Positions 33,071 to 42,120 of a DNA stretch of 43,971 nt are shown here, in pieces. The position numbers were made by a program, and so were the translations under genes. Under the pieces are notes generated by a model. It ran no database searches, had not been told where the DNA came from, and saw nothing but the letters and a program-made list of their open reading frames with translations. The DNA is from DATNPH01 sp036703315. GTDB lineage: Bacteria > Cyanobacteriota > Cyanobacteriia > Cyanobacteriales > Coleofasciculaceae. The stretch spans positions 1 to 43,971 of the forward strand of contig DATNPH010000181.1 in the NCBI GenBank assembly GCA_036703315.1. The letters run 5' to 3'. Within the stretch, counting starts at the first letter, position 1, and each line of letters begins with the position of its first letter.

Positions 33071-33823
33071 ATGTATATCTACTGGAAAAAGCGCTCTGGT
33101 GTATCTGGAGAATCCCTTTACGCTTATCTCTACCAGAACAAGCGAGTTGAAGGCAAAGCCCATCCGGTCACCACAAACTTGGGCTATCTCGGTACTATTC
33201 GCACTGATGCATCAAAAGCTCAACGTACTGTATTTTGGGAAAATGTGATAACAGCTCTTGATGCTTATAACCTTTCAGTAGAACAGCGAGAGAAGATTGA
33301 GGTGGCAATTATTGAACGAGTACCCAGAGTTAAAAACTTGATGGGTGACGCCAAAGCTCCCGTGGAATGGTACACACCGCTAGAGTATATAAAGATGGCT
33401 AGGGCAGTTCTCGGAGAAATTGACTTAGACCCAGCCAGTAACGCTTTAGCACACAAATGGATACAGGCTTGTTCTTACTTCACCAAAGATGATGATGGTT
33501 TAGCCCAACAGTGGTATGGACGCGTATGGTGTAACCCGCCGTATGGCAGACGAGTCAATAAATGGTTGGAGAAAGCACTTTTAAGTTACGAGACAGGAGA
33601 AATTGAAGCAGCGATTCTATTGCTCAACCGCACGGGTGCAGCTTGGTACAGCAAGCTAAAAAAGCGAGTATCGGCTGTGTGTGAAGTGCAGAGGCGCATA
33701 GCCTTCATTGATGAAAAGGGACAGCAGCAAAAATCTCCCAGGTACTACAATGACTTTCTCTATTTGGGACGTGAGGTCAAAACGTTCAAGCGGGTCTTCG
33801 GTTCATTAGAAGCAACCGATTGA
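33071..33823 (+). CDS. Dam-like (phage-type) DNA N6-adenine methyltransferase
   Basis: A 250-residue protein. An N-terminal region of about 85 residues (YWKKRSGVSGESLYAYLYQNKRVEGK) reads like a short DNA- or RNA-handling module. The rest is a phage Dam-type N6-adenine methyltransferase: VEWYTPLEYIKMARAVLGEI, then DLDPASN (SAM-site acidic motif), YFTKDDDGL, and the catalytic motif WCNPPYGR (Asn155-Tyr158), followed by AAILLLNRTGAAW and the end PRYYNDFLYLG. It probably methylates adenine in the element's own DNA. Near-identical direct repeats on each side and a truncated copy at 31674 suggest duplication and recombination. It is intact by length and motifs. Confidence 0.85.
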   Translation: MYIYWKKRSGVSGESLYAYLYQNKRVEGKAHPVTTNLGYLGTIRTDASKAQRTVFWENVITALDAYNLSVEQREKIEVAIIERVPRVKNLMGDAKAPVEWYTPLEYIKMARAVLGEIDLDPASNALAHKWIQACSYFTKDDDGLAQQWYGRVWCNPPYGRRVNKWLEKALLSYETGEIEAAILLLNRTGAAWYSKLKKRVSAVCEVQRRIAFIDEKGQQQKSPRYYNDFLYLGREVKTFKRVFGSLEATD

Positions 33824-34084
33824 TAATCCCAAATCCATGAATGTTGCTAGGAGTGGAATAGTGCTACCAGGGAGTGCATGAGGCACTCAGCCCGATCGCC
33901 TTTCCTGCCGTCTGGGCTTCAAATCAAAAGCCAGCCCTTATATCTACCAGTTCTTCCTCCTCCCACGCTTCGCCATTCGGTTTAACCAGCTGTTGAGCGA
34001 GTTTATCGCCAGTCCAAAGACTGAGGTCGAGTATTGGTTTTTACTGAAGCCCGAAAAATTTTCTATCTGTCTAACCGTTAGACA
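33820..34084 (-). repeat. Module copy 4 downstream of the methyltransferase
   Basis: It begins with the 77-bp direct repeat shared with 32789-32865. On the minus strand it codes the relic end TGDKLAQQLVKPNGEAW plus EEEELVDIRAGF and stop, and finishes with a TGTCTAACCGTTAGACA palindrome (34068-34084). With the other copies it brackets the methyltransferase gene. Confidence 0.7.
34068..34084. repeat. TGTCTAACCGTTAGACA palindrome copy
   Basis: Fifth copy in the element, 39 bases past the stop of the leftward RecD2-like gene. In this position it might also act as a stem-loop at the end of the recombinase operon. Confidence 0.65.
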
Positions 34085-34122
34085 CTTAAAGAATCTTAAC
34101 ACTCACCAATCCACTTTCCTTT

Positions 34123-36351
34123 TTAACCATCAAGATTCAATCGCTGGTTCAGTAGAGTGTAGCGCTGTTGGTCTTTGACCTGTCTAACAGCTAGGGCGAT
34201 CGCCTGCTGTTGACCAACAATAATAGCTAACTGCTTGGCACGAGTTAATCCTGTGTAGAGTAAGTTACGGCTCAACATTGGGTAGTGCTGCATGAACATC
34301 GGCAGAATTACCACAGGATATTCCGAGCCTTGGCTCTTATGAATCGAAATGCTCCAAGCCAGACCGATTTCGTCCAAGTCAGCATAATCGTAGCTCACCT
34401 GCCGCTTGGCAAACTCAACTATCACTTCTTGTTCCTCTAAATCAATATGGGAAATAACTCCCATATCACCATTGAAAACCTCACGGTTGTAGTCGTTCTT
34501 GTTTTGAATCACGCGATCGCCTACCCGTAGAGTCGTTCCACCTCTAACAATCTCTACCTTAGCTTTACTGGCTGGATTGATTAATTGTTGCAACACTGTG
34601 TTTAGGCGCTTCATCCCTACGTCTCCCCGTGTCATAGGACATAAGACCTGCACATCAGTAGCCGGATTAAAGCCTAGATCGGGAATTAGATTAGTAACTA
34701 ACGTCTGAATAGCTTGTACACCATGTAATGGCTCTGATGCCTCAAACCAGAGACAATCCGACTGCGGTTCGTTAGAGATTGGTTCAAGAGCAGGGTACTG
34801 CCCTTTATTAATAGAATGGGCATTGGTGATAATTTTACTGGTTTGCGCTTGGCGGAAGACTTCTGTAAGTCTCACTACAGGCACTCGCTGACTTGTAATT
34901 AAATCTCGTAATACTTGACCGGGACCAACACTAGGCAACTGATCGATATCTCCGACCAGTAGAAGTTGAGCATCCTGGGAAACAGCTTTTAATGAGGAGT
35001 TAGCTAAAAACAAATCCAGCATTGATGATTCATCAACCACAATAGCCTGTGCTGGGATAGGATTTTCCTGATTCCGTTTAAAGCTAAAGGTTTTTGGGTC
35101 GAACTCCAATAGCCGATGCAGGGTTTTAGCTTCCATTCCTGTCATCTCGCTCAGGCGCTGAGCAGCTCGTCCGGTGGGTGAAGCTAAAGCAATAGATTTT
35201 CCCATCGCTTTCCAAAGGGCAACAATGGTATGAGTAGTAAATGTTTTTCCTGTTCCAGGGCCACCTGTGAGAATTAGAATTCTCGAAGAGGCTGCTATCT
35301 CTACAGCTTTCTGTTGCTGAGCTGAGAGTTCAATTCCTATTTTCTCGATAAATCGCTTAATCCAGCGTTGAACACGAGGTAAGTCTACTGTAACTGGAAG
35401 CGCCAGAAGTGACAGAAACCGTTTTGCCAGATACTTCTCTGTAAGAAAAAATTCAGGCTTGTAGCAGAGCAACTGACTTTCATAACCACCAGCCCCATCC
35501 TCAATGACCAGTTCTTGTTCCTGTACCATCTGAGTTATCAGCGTCAGAAATTGCTCTGGTTTGGGTTGATGATCTGGAAGTGCTAACAGTTTCACTGCTG
35601 CTTTTACAAGTTCAGTTTGGGGTAGAAAACAGTGTCCATTTTCAGAGGCTTCACCCAAGACATGAATGATGCCGCAGCGGTATCGGAACTTACAGTCGGG
35701 GGCAATTCCCATGTTCCGAGCAATTGTATCGGATGTAATGAAGCCGATACCGTAGACATCCTTAGCTAATTGGTATGGGTTCTCTGTAACAGTAGTAATC
35801 GAATTATCACCGTACTGTTTGTAAATCTTTACTGCATAGGTAGTTGAAACTCCATGACTTTGAAGGAAAATCATGACTTCTTTGATAGCTTTCTGACTTT
35901 CCCAAGCACTCTGAATCGTCTTGATTCGCTTCTTTCCTATACCAGGTACTTCAATAAGACGGTGTATTTGATTTTCAATAACATTAAGAGTTTCTAATCC
36001 GAAATGAGCGACAACTCTTTTAGCTGTGACTACTCCTACTCCCTTAATTAAACCACTACCCAAATATTTCTCAATACCCGTTAAAGTCGCTGGTTTTGTT
36101 TCTCGATATTGGGTAACTTGGAACTGACAACCATATTGAGGGTGGTCTTTCCAAAAACCAGTTAGTTGTAGTGTCTGACCGGGTTGAATATTAGCGAAGC
36201 TGCCAACAATGGTAATTAGTTCACTGGTTTGAGGAGCTTTGAGACGAGCAACAGTGTAGCCAGAATCCTCAGAGTGGTAAGTCAAACGCTCAACTACACC
36301 CTGAATATCTTCAGGCTGAGGTTGTTGTTTTGAATGGGCTTGCTCACGCAT
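34123..36351 (-). CDS. RecD2-like SF1B DNA helicase
   Basis: A 742-residue 5'-3' helicase of the RecD2 type. An OB-like N-terminus (VVERLTYHSEDSGYTVARLKAPQ) is followed by helix-hairpin-helix segments (YLGSGLIKGVGVVTAKRVVAHFG and IEVPGIGKKRIKTI). The motor has Walker A GGPGTGKTF (about residue 361), motif II VVDESSMLD, motif III LLVGDIDQLPSVGPGQVL, motif V SIHKSQGSEYPVVILP and motif VI LLYTGLTRAK. All are intact. The ATG at 36351 overlaps the stop of the upstream gene (TGATG), so translation is coupled to the recombinase operon; a TTG at 36354 is an unlikely alternative. Linkage to a recombinase trio is unusual and suggests a role in transfer or replication of the element. Confidence 0.92.
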   Translation of the reverse strand: MREQAHSKQQPQPEDIQGVVERLTYHSEDSGYTVARLKAPQTSELITIVGSFANIQPGQTLQLTGFWKDHPQYGCQFQVTQYRETKPATLTGIEKYLGSGLIKGVGVVTAKRVVAHFGLETLNVIENQIHRLIEVPGIGKKRIKTIQSAWESQKAIKEVMIFLQSHGVSTTYAVKIYKQYGDNSITTVTENPYQLAKDVYGIGFITSDTIARNMGIAPDCKFRYRCGIIHVLGEASENGHCFLPQTELVKAAVKLLALPDHQPKPEQFLTLITQMVQEQELVIEDGAGGYESQLLCYKPEFFLTEKYLAKRFLSLLALPVTVDLPRVQRWIKRFIEKIGIELSAQQQKAVEIAASSRILILTGGPGTGKTFTTHTIVALWKAMGKSIALASPTGRAAQRLSEMTGMEAKTLHRLLEFDPKTFSFKRNQENPIPAQAIVVDESSMLDLFLANSSLKAVSQDAQLLLVGDIDQLPSVGPGQVLRDLITSQRVPVVRLTEVFRQAQTSKIITNAHSINKGQYPALEPISNEPQSDCLWFEASEPLHGVQAIQTLVTNLIPDLGFNPATDVQVLCPMTRGDVGMKRLNTVLQQLINPASKAKVEIVRGGTTLRVGDRVIQNKNDYNREVFNGDMGVISHIDLEEQEVIVEFAKRQVSYDYADLDEIGLAWSISIHKSQGSEYPVVILPMFMQHYPMLSRNLLYTGLTRAKQLAIIVGQQQAIALAVRQVKDQQRYTLLNQRLNLDG

Positions 36352-37457
36352 CAATAATCTACATCTGGAATCTCAGTTTGTTTCGTAGCCTGTTTCTTTG
36401 CTTCAGCAAAATTCTTCTTTTCCTGAGAGCGTTCAGAAGCCTCCAGTTCAGTAACCCGATTAAAAAGGTGTTGTTTTTCTTTCTTTAACTTTTCAATTTC
36501 TACTTCAAGTGACTCTATTCCCAGAGATTTAGCTTGCAATTCCCTATTCTTGGTATTCAAACGCTTAATATCTATCTGTTGAGCTGAGATTTTCTCTATC
36601 AACTCTGCCTCTGAAAGCCCACCTATCTCCTTCAATAAGTTTCTTAACTCAAGATTCTCAGCTTCCAACTTTTCTAGTAACTTCTTCTGTTTGGGTTGTT
36701 CGTGGAACTCATGTTTTTCTGGGGTGGTAGATTGCTCATCAGCTATATTAGGCTTCCATTCTGCCTTGAGTGCTTTCACTAAACACGCTGCTGGGTTGTC
36801 AACGGCGTGTATGCTGCGGTATTGCTCGAATGCCTCGATCGCCTTAAGTACAGCTTCTTGTGAGTGCCGAGGAATCTCTTGGCGCAGTGTTGGGTTGAGC
36901 TGGATGCCAGTTGGCTTCAGCGCTGCTTCAATCTGGGCAGATATGTTTTGAACAGGCAAATTCACAACTTTTTCTTGGGATACCTGTAGTTTTGCCCACA
37001 ATTCTCGACTCTGTGTTCGCAAGCGCTCCACCTCGTCTTCCAAATCTACAACTCGTGCTACTTGGGCTAGCAGCTCTTTGTTAGCTCTCCGCTGCTCCTC
37101 AAGTTGTTCTCGCAAGCGACGGATCAATAACCTCAACAGCTCTAGGTCTTTAGCTTCAGCGCTAAGCTTGCGTACACTGCGCGATTTTGTGACAGATTCC
37201 TGTTGCTTCTGCTTCGCTTTCTCTATTTCATACGCTAGGTGTTTGTTAACAAAACCAACACTAAAACCAGTACGTCTAGCAACTTCATTTTGACTGATGG
37301 TTACACCTTGATCTAGCATCTCCTCAATAACATGCTGAGCCTTGCGAACCTTCTCCTCCCTTTCATTAGCAAACCGTTCCCGCACCTGCTGTCCATGACG
37401 GCTGCGTTCCGCTTCATCCCAATGGCGCTGAACTTGCCGTTTTATCTTCTCGCTCAT
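36351..37457 (-). CDS. HTH and coiled-coil protein of the recombinase operon (TnpC-like role)
   Basis: About 368 residues from the ATG at 37457 (a TTG at 37478 would add seven). The N-terminus has a predicted helix-turn-helix: VTISQNEVARRTGFSVGFVNKHL (about residues 45-67). The rest is mostly long coiled coil (RLREQLEEQRRANKELLAQVA, LEDEVERLRTQSRELWAKLQ, LEKLEAENLELRNLLKEI, LEVEIEKLKKEKQHLFNRV). Its start overlaps the end of the third recombinase gene by 44 bases and its end is coupled to the helicase gene. Small HTH/coiled-coil proteins are the usual last member of Tn554-type and related recombinase operons, where they help orient transposition; that role here is inferred by position. Confidence 0.75.
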   Translation of the reverse strand: MSEKIKRQVQRHWDEAERSRHGQQVRERFANEREEKVRKAQHVIEEMLDQGVTISQNEVARRTGFSVGFVNKHLAYEIEKAKQKQQESVTKSRSVRKLSAEAKDLELLRLLIRRLREQLEEQRRANKELLAQVARVVDLEDEVERLRTQSRELWAKLQVSQEKVVNLPVQNISAQIEAALKPTGIQLNPTLRQEIPRHSQEAVLKAIEAFEQYRSIHAVDNPAACLVKALKAEWKPNIADEQSTTPEKHEFHEQPKQKKLLEKLEAENLELRNLLKEIGGLSEAELIEKISAQQIDIKRLNTKNRELQAKSLGIESLEVEIEKLKKEKQHLFNRVTELEASERSQEKKNFAEAKKQATKQTEIPDVDY

Positions 37458-39402
37458 TGCCTGACTCCAGCGCTGCAATAATATCCTCTAACTTATTCAC
37501 CAACTCTTGGTAACTATCGAGAATCTCTGAAGAACCATAATTAAAGGCTACTTGCTCCTTAGTACGCAGTCGATCAAGCTGAGATTTATAGTGGGAAAGT
37601 TTGTCGGCAGAGGCAACATGGAAACCACAGGTGTAGCAGCGTCCGAAGCGCGGACAAAAATCCCGAAAGCTACAATACCCATATAAAGGCTCCCCGTTAA
37701 GCATCGTCAATCCATCCAGTTCGTGTAATTCTGGGTTGTCGCGCAGGCTCTGAGGATTGCTGTCGTAAGCGTAGTATCTATTGTCCATGTTCGCCATCAC
37801 AGCCGCTACATCTAGTAACTCACCTGGTGCATAGCGTGTGTAGTGACGTTTGGTAGTTTCTGCCCGACGATGTTTAAGCCAGATGCGAACGAAATCTAAG
37901 CTGAAGCCGTTTTGAATGAGATGTGTTGCCCGTGAAGGACGCAGAATAGCTCCAGTAAAGTGGGCTAATTTCCCGTTACTATCTTTAATCTCACAATGTT
38001 TGATGAGATAGCGAATCATTTTAACCATTGGGTTAGACGTAGCGGCAATGATTGGCGGGCGTTTTAGAGCTTTCACTCTTGAGTAGTTTGGGTAGCCAGT
38101 TTCGCCTACTCCCTGATAGTGACAAAATAGATACGGATAATCTTCTCCGTGTAATTCTTTAATGTAGAGTTGCTGCTGCTGGATAAGGTGGACAAGGTCA
38201 GTGGTAAGAGGCAGGCGATGCTCGTCGTTGACTTTTTCTCGTTTAAATTTTATCCACCATGTACTACCGTCAGGATCAAGGCTAATACAGTCTCTAGGAA
38301 GGCTATAAAGTTCGTTAGGACGGCTACCAAGCCAAAACCCTAGCATAAACATGAGCTGTATTGGTTCCGGTAAAATGTGTATGTTATCCCGGATTGACTC
38401 AAGCACAGAATTTTCTAATGGATCGGGTTCGTCATAAAAGATTTTTGGAGAGTCAAAAGTGGTAATGAGAGTAGGCGAGGTACTGAAATATTGCTCGGTG
38501 TTTCCCCAATTGAGAAACTTCCTCAGGCTCCTCAAGTCCCTGTTTAGTGTACTTGTTTTTATCTTTCCTCGTTCTTGTGTCCAGTAAATTCCTAGCAGGC
38601 TTTGCTCAATTTCTTCCATTGACATTACGCTCTGCTGCTGAAGAAAACGTCCAAAAAAGCCTAATGTACAGATAGTCTCAGCTAGAGATGCAGAGCGATT
38701 CTTTGCTTTAATAAGCCAGAGAATATAATTTTTCACTAAGTCTTTAAACCAGGCAGAACCACACCTATCAAAGTTCAGAAATAGCCTCTTAGCTTGGTAC
38801 TCATCGATATTTTGGTAAAATTCTCGTATATCCCAAATATCATCACTAAACTCCCAAGAATGACGAGGAAGAGTTTTTTCCATCCTTCGTCGTATGTTAG
38901 TTTTCCAGGGCTGTCCTTCTCCTTTGAACTGTTGACCACAATCTAAACAGAGTAATAACCGACATTTTCTTTGTTCGCGGCTATCGTTATACTCTGTCTT
39001 CAGCACTATGTGCTCTTGGTCACAGTTTGGACATGGAACCTCGTATATGTATTTCAATCCTGGAGGGTACCAGTAACTATGTATGACTTTATCGTGAAGG
39101 GAAATCTGGCAACGTCTCCGTTTACCCAAAGTAAATTGCTTGCCGCAATCTTTGCATAAACAAGGTTCACTAGTATGGTTTTTGTTTATTCTGGGTAGGC
39201 CAGAATAAACTGTATTGCGACTATTGCATTTTGGGCAGTTCTCCTTAGCAGGCGAGGTAGGTAGTTTGATGTAATTACTAGAGAAAGTTTTCCTACAAAC
39301 TTTGCAGCGGTATGCTCGTACTTTCTCTCCACCTGAGCGATTATAGAATCCCTTAGTCGTAATATCATTGCTACCGCATCGGCGACACTTTAAATTACTC
39401 AT
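37414..39402 (-). CDS. Tyrosine recombinase with N-terminal zinc ribbons (third of the trio)
   Basis: About 662 residues from the ATG at 39402, which has AGAAGG just before it; a GTG at 39474 would overlap the upstream gene. The N-terminal 150 residues hold three CxxC-type zinc ribbons (CRRCGSN with CKVC, CPKCNSRN with CKDCGKQF, CPNCDQEH with CLDCGQQF), as in IS1 InsA-like DNA-binding parts. The catalytic half has Arg in GFWLGSRPNELYSL, a second Arg in ILRPSRATHLI (the usual preceding His is replaced), KH in WLKHRRAETT and Tyr in RHYTRY. A Cys-rich C-terminus (YCSFRDFCPRFGRCYTCGFH) may bind another zinc. Confidence 0.85.
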   Translation of the reverse strand: MSNLKCRRCGSNDITTKGFYNRSGGEKVRAYRCKVCRKTFSSNYIKLPTSPAKENCPKCNSRNTVYSGLPRINKNHTSEPCLCKDCGKQFTLGKRRRCQISLHDKVIHSYWYPPGLKYIYEVPCPNCDQEHIVLKTEYNDSREQRKCRLLLCLDCGQQFKGEGQPWKTNIRRRMEKTLPRHSWEFSDDIWDIREFYQNIDEYQAKRLFLNFDRCGSAWFKDLVKNYILWLIKAKNRSASLAETICTLGFFGRFLQQQSVMSMEEIEQSLLGIYWTQERGKIKTSTLNRDLRSLRKFLNWGNTEQYFSTSPTLITTFDSPKIFYDEPDPLENSVLESIRDNIHILPEPIQLMFMLGFWLGSRPNELYSLPRDCISLDPDGSTWWIKFKREKVNDEHRLPLTTDLVHLIQQQQLYIKELHGEDYPYLFCHYQGVGETGYPNYSRVKALKRPPIIAATSNPMVKMIRYLIKHCEIKDSNGKLAHFTGAILRPSRATHLIQNGFSLDFVRIWLKHRRAETTKRHYTRYAPGELLDVAAVMANMDNRYYAYDSNPQSLRDNPELHELDGLTMLNGEPLYGYCSFRDFCPRFGRCYTCGFHVASADKLSHYKSQLDRLRTKEQVAFNYGSSEILDSYQELVNKLEDIIAALESGNEREDKTASSAPLG

Positions 39403-39409
39403 TAGCCTT

Positions 39410-40855
39410 CTAATTCCCTTCCGCCTGTAGACCAGCAATAATGGTGTTGAGGATAGAAATAAATTGATGTGCACTGTGTGCCCTTCGGCTGTCGGATTGT
39501 CCAGCTTCCAAGCAACGAGCCAGCAGCCGTTGATTTGTCTCTCGTACTTCTAGCAATTGAGACAGATGTTCATGGGTAAAACGGATATGTTGGCAGCCTA
39601 GACAAACATGTTCAAACTCGCACTCTTTCATGATGTTGGGTCGAGTGCAGAGTCCCAGTTCTACCTGTCTAGCTGCCCACTCTTGGCGAAGAAACTCGCT
39701 GTCCTGGTCGGTACGATAAACGGTGCGTTGCCCATCCTTATCTACCAGTACCCGTTCGATATGCTTCTCCTGTTCCCGTGGCAAGACATGAATATAATAA
39801 TCTTGCATATCAAGGTTGGCATGTCGCAGCGCGTGCTGAATTTGATCTGGGCGTTTACCCATACGCTCAGCTATCGATGCGTAAGTGCGTCGATACATAT
39901 GAGTGGTGACATGGGCTAGACTTCCATCATGGGTACGAATATCGTTCTTCTTAATAAGCCGTTTTAGAAGCTGGTTGAGTTTTCCTCCTGGCTTTTTGAG
40001 CTGCTCTCTGCGGTACTCGAAGACGGGTGGCCATGCTTGATTCTGATACCCCTTTCCGACCGAGATCCAATTAGGGAATAACCACGGGAAGTTTTCCCCA
40101 AACTCTTGGCGCACAAAGACTTGTTGTTGTTGGACTAAGGATACTAATTCTTCAGGTAAGTCCTGTTCTTGTTTACTGTTGTCCTGTTTTCCTGTGGAGA
40201 GCCGTATTCGAGGTACTCCTTCTCGCCATCTCAAACAATCTATAGGAATCCTAGATATTTCGCTGCTCCGAGTCCCTAATGATGCATGAAGTTTGAACGC
40301 AAGATATATTGGTTTATTCAATTGCTCTAGAGATATATCAAGCGCATGTTTAACCTCTTCAGGGATTATTATTGGCTGCTTAGTTCGGTTTTGCTTTAAG
40401 CTACTTATTTGAAACTGGATACATCCTAATTGTCTCAGCACATAAAGCAATCCTGCTAAAGCTTCCACTTGATGCGTAGGCTTATCTTGTGCCCACTGCT
40501 GTACTACCTGAAGAGTTAAAAAAGATGGTGTAACATAGACATGCTCAACTAGCCACTTACTGAAGTCTACGGTTCTGTAGAGTACACGTAACAAATGCCT
40601 TAGGCTCCACCGTCGATTCCCAACAGCAACCAATACTGCCAGTTTTGTCAGCTCTTTTAACCACGGCAAGGAGAGAGCCTCAAACGATATAGTGCTGCGC
40701 CCACAGATATGGGCGTCCTCTGCAAGTGACGGTAGATCTTGGGCTATGTCCCAAATATCCCGTTCCAGCCTTGCATCATTCATATGCACATACGCGGGAT
40801 TGTCAGGATAATTCAATACCTTGTAGAGTTCAGTTTGTTGTAACGCCAGTATCAT
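39410..40855 (-). CDS. Tyrosine recombinase (second of the trio)
   Basis: A 481-residue recombinase. The catalytic set is visible: Arg196 in LHASLGTRSSEISRI, His-x-x-Arg in THMYRRTYASIAERMG, His in IQHALRHANLD and Tyr in MQDYYIHVL. After the catalytic domain a Cys-containing segment (LCTRPNIMKECEFEHVCLGCQHIRF) resembles the zinc-binding tail found in Tn554 TnpB-like recombinases. Its ATG overlaps the stop of the first recombinase by four bases (ATGA) and its stop is seven bases before the third. It probably acts in a complex with the other two in excision and integration at the AAGAAA core. Confidence 0.9.
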   Translation of the reverse strand: MILALQQTELYKVLNYPDNPAYVHMNDARLERDIWDIAQDLPSLAEDAHICGRSTISFEALSLPWLKELTKLAVLVAVGNRRWSLRHLLRVLYRTVDFSKWLVEHVYVTPSFLTLQVVQQWAQDKPTHQVEALAGLLYVLRQLGCIQFQISSLKQNRTKQPIIIPEEVKHALDISLEQLNKPIYLAFKLHASLGTRSSEISRIPIDCLRWREGVPRIRLSTGKQDNSKQEQDLPEELVSLVQQQQVFVRQEFGENFPWLFPNWISVGKGYQNQAWPPVFEYRREQLKKPGGKLNQLLKRLIKKNDIRTHDGSLAHVTTHMYRRTYASIAERMGKRPDQIQHALRHANLDMQDYYIHVLPREQEKHIERVLVDKDGQRTVYRTDQDSEFLRQEWAARQVELGLCTRPNIMKECEFEHVCLGCQHIRFTHEHLSQLLEVRETNQRLLARCLEAGQSDSRRAHSAHQFISILNTIIAGLQAEGN

Positions 40856-42027
40856 TTGCTCTTCACTATTCTTTCGATTCCTTCCGCAAGTTCAGCTTCT
40901 TGAAAGGAGTGGTCGTAAGTATCCAATGTTGTGAGGATAGATTTATGACCAAGCTGTCGCTGTACGATCTTCGCTACTGTTGATTTGTCCTTTCCTTTCT
41001 GCTGTCCCTCTCGAATATTGTGTGTCGCATGGGTATGTCTAAATAGATGTGGATAGACCCGCTTCAAGTCAATACCAGTTTTCTTGTGTAATCGCTTCAG
41101 CAGCTTGTTAAGGTTCTGCGGTTCTAATGGTTTGCCATAGCTAGGTGAACCACGGTGAAGGACAACGAAGAACATGTCGTGTCCTAAGTGCTCAACGACT
41201 TCACGGGGATACTCTTGTTCGGTGTATTCTGTCAAGATTTCACAGAACTCTGGGTCTCGCAGGAGGTCTGCGATAGATAGCTCTCGTTCCTGCCCCTTTA
41301 CATAGGCGTGATTTGGATTGTTCCGGCGTACTATTTTTATTGTTCGGGCAGTCCAATCCAAATCAGACTCGTGTACTCCTAGCAGTTCACCCCTACGCAT
41401 CCCGGTATCTGCCAACAGCCAAAGGATAAGCTTGTCTCGTGCAGTGCTGCAAGCATTGATGAGGATACGCACCTGTTCAGAGGTTAGACAACCAGGAAAT
41501 TGTTTTGATTCCTTATACCGCAGATGTGTGGTTTCAGTAGATGATTGCTTGATGTATCCTGCAAGCTTCCCCCTTTGCTTGGTTCTACGGGGTATGCGAT
41601 ACTTCCTCAGTTTCTTGTCCTCAACAGTTCCAATGCTCGTATGGAAATCATAGAACTGCACTACTACGGTGATTGCAAGATTAACTGTACGCTCGTTACG
41701 GGCAGTTAAGATTTCCTCTGATTTGGGAGAAACAACCTTCCCATCCAATAGCAAGCCACCAGTGAGATACCAATAGCCGAACTCATCCATCAACGATGAA
41801 CTAAAGTCCTCCCAGGCAATCCCCCTGACCTCAAGGTATTTCCAGAATGCTTTGAGTTTCTCGGCATAGGTCTTAATTGTTCCAACAGCAACTCTAGCTC
41901 TTTGCTTTGAGCGCAGAAATCGCTCAACCGACTTGATGAGCTGATAGTTTTCATCCAATAAGTGCCACCGAACTAGCTCTTCTCCGTTGGAACGTCGCTC
42001 TATAGATTCACAAACTTTTGCTCCCAT
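40852..42027 (-). CDS. Tyrosine recombinase (first of the trio)
   Basis: A 391-residue recombinase with the full catalytic set: Arg211 in ADTGMRRGELLGV, His327 and Arg330 in YPHLFRHTHATH, His361 in RQLGHKSILTT and Tyr371 in LDTYDHS. An N-terminal SAM-like core-binding domain (about residues 30-135) precedes the catalytic domain. The size and position as first gene match Tn554 TnpA. It starts at ATG 42027, 103 bases from the right end of the element, so the operon promoter must lie between the terminal repeat and this start. It overlaps the second recombinase by four bases. Confidence 0.93.
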   Translation of the reverse strand: MGAKVCESIERRSNGEELVRWHLLDENYQLIKSVERFLRSKQRARVAVGTIKTYAEKLKAFWKYLEVRGIAWEDFSSSLMDEFGYWYLTGGLLLDGKVVSPKSEEILTARNERTVNLAITVVVQFYDFHTSIGTVEDKKLRKYRIPRRTKQRGKLAGYIKQSSTETTHLRYKESKQFPGCLTSEQVRILINACSTARDKLILWLLADTGMRRGELLGVHESDLDWTARTIKIVRRNNPNHAYVKGQERELSIADLLRDPEFCEILTEYTEQEYPREVVEHLGHDMFFVVLHRGSPSYGKPLEPQNLNKLLKRLHKKTGIDLKRVYPHLFRHTHATHNIREGQQKGKDKSTVAKIVQRQLGHKSILTTLDTYDHSFQEAELAEGIERIVKSK

Positions 42028-42120
42028 GAATAATATGAATAATTTGAAGGGCTTACATGAGAGTAATATTACTACAAGAGAACTATTGTTGTTGTTGTTT
42101 ATGTGAATAGATATCTAATG

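Noticed and set aside
32843..33248. Plus-strand frames overlapping the modules and the methyltransferase start
   Set aside because: They are shadows of repeated DNA and of the methyltransferase frame.
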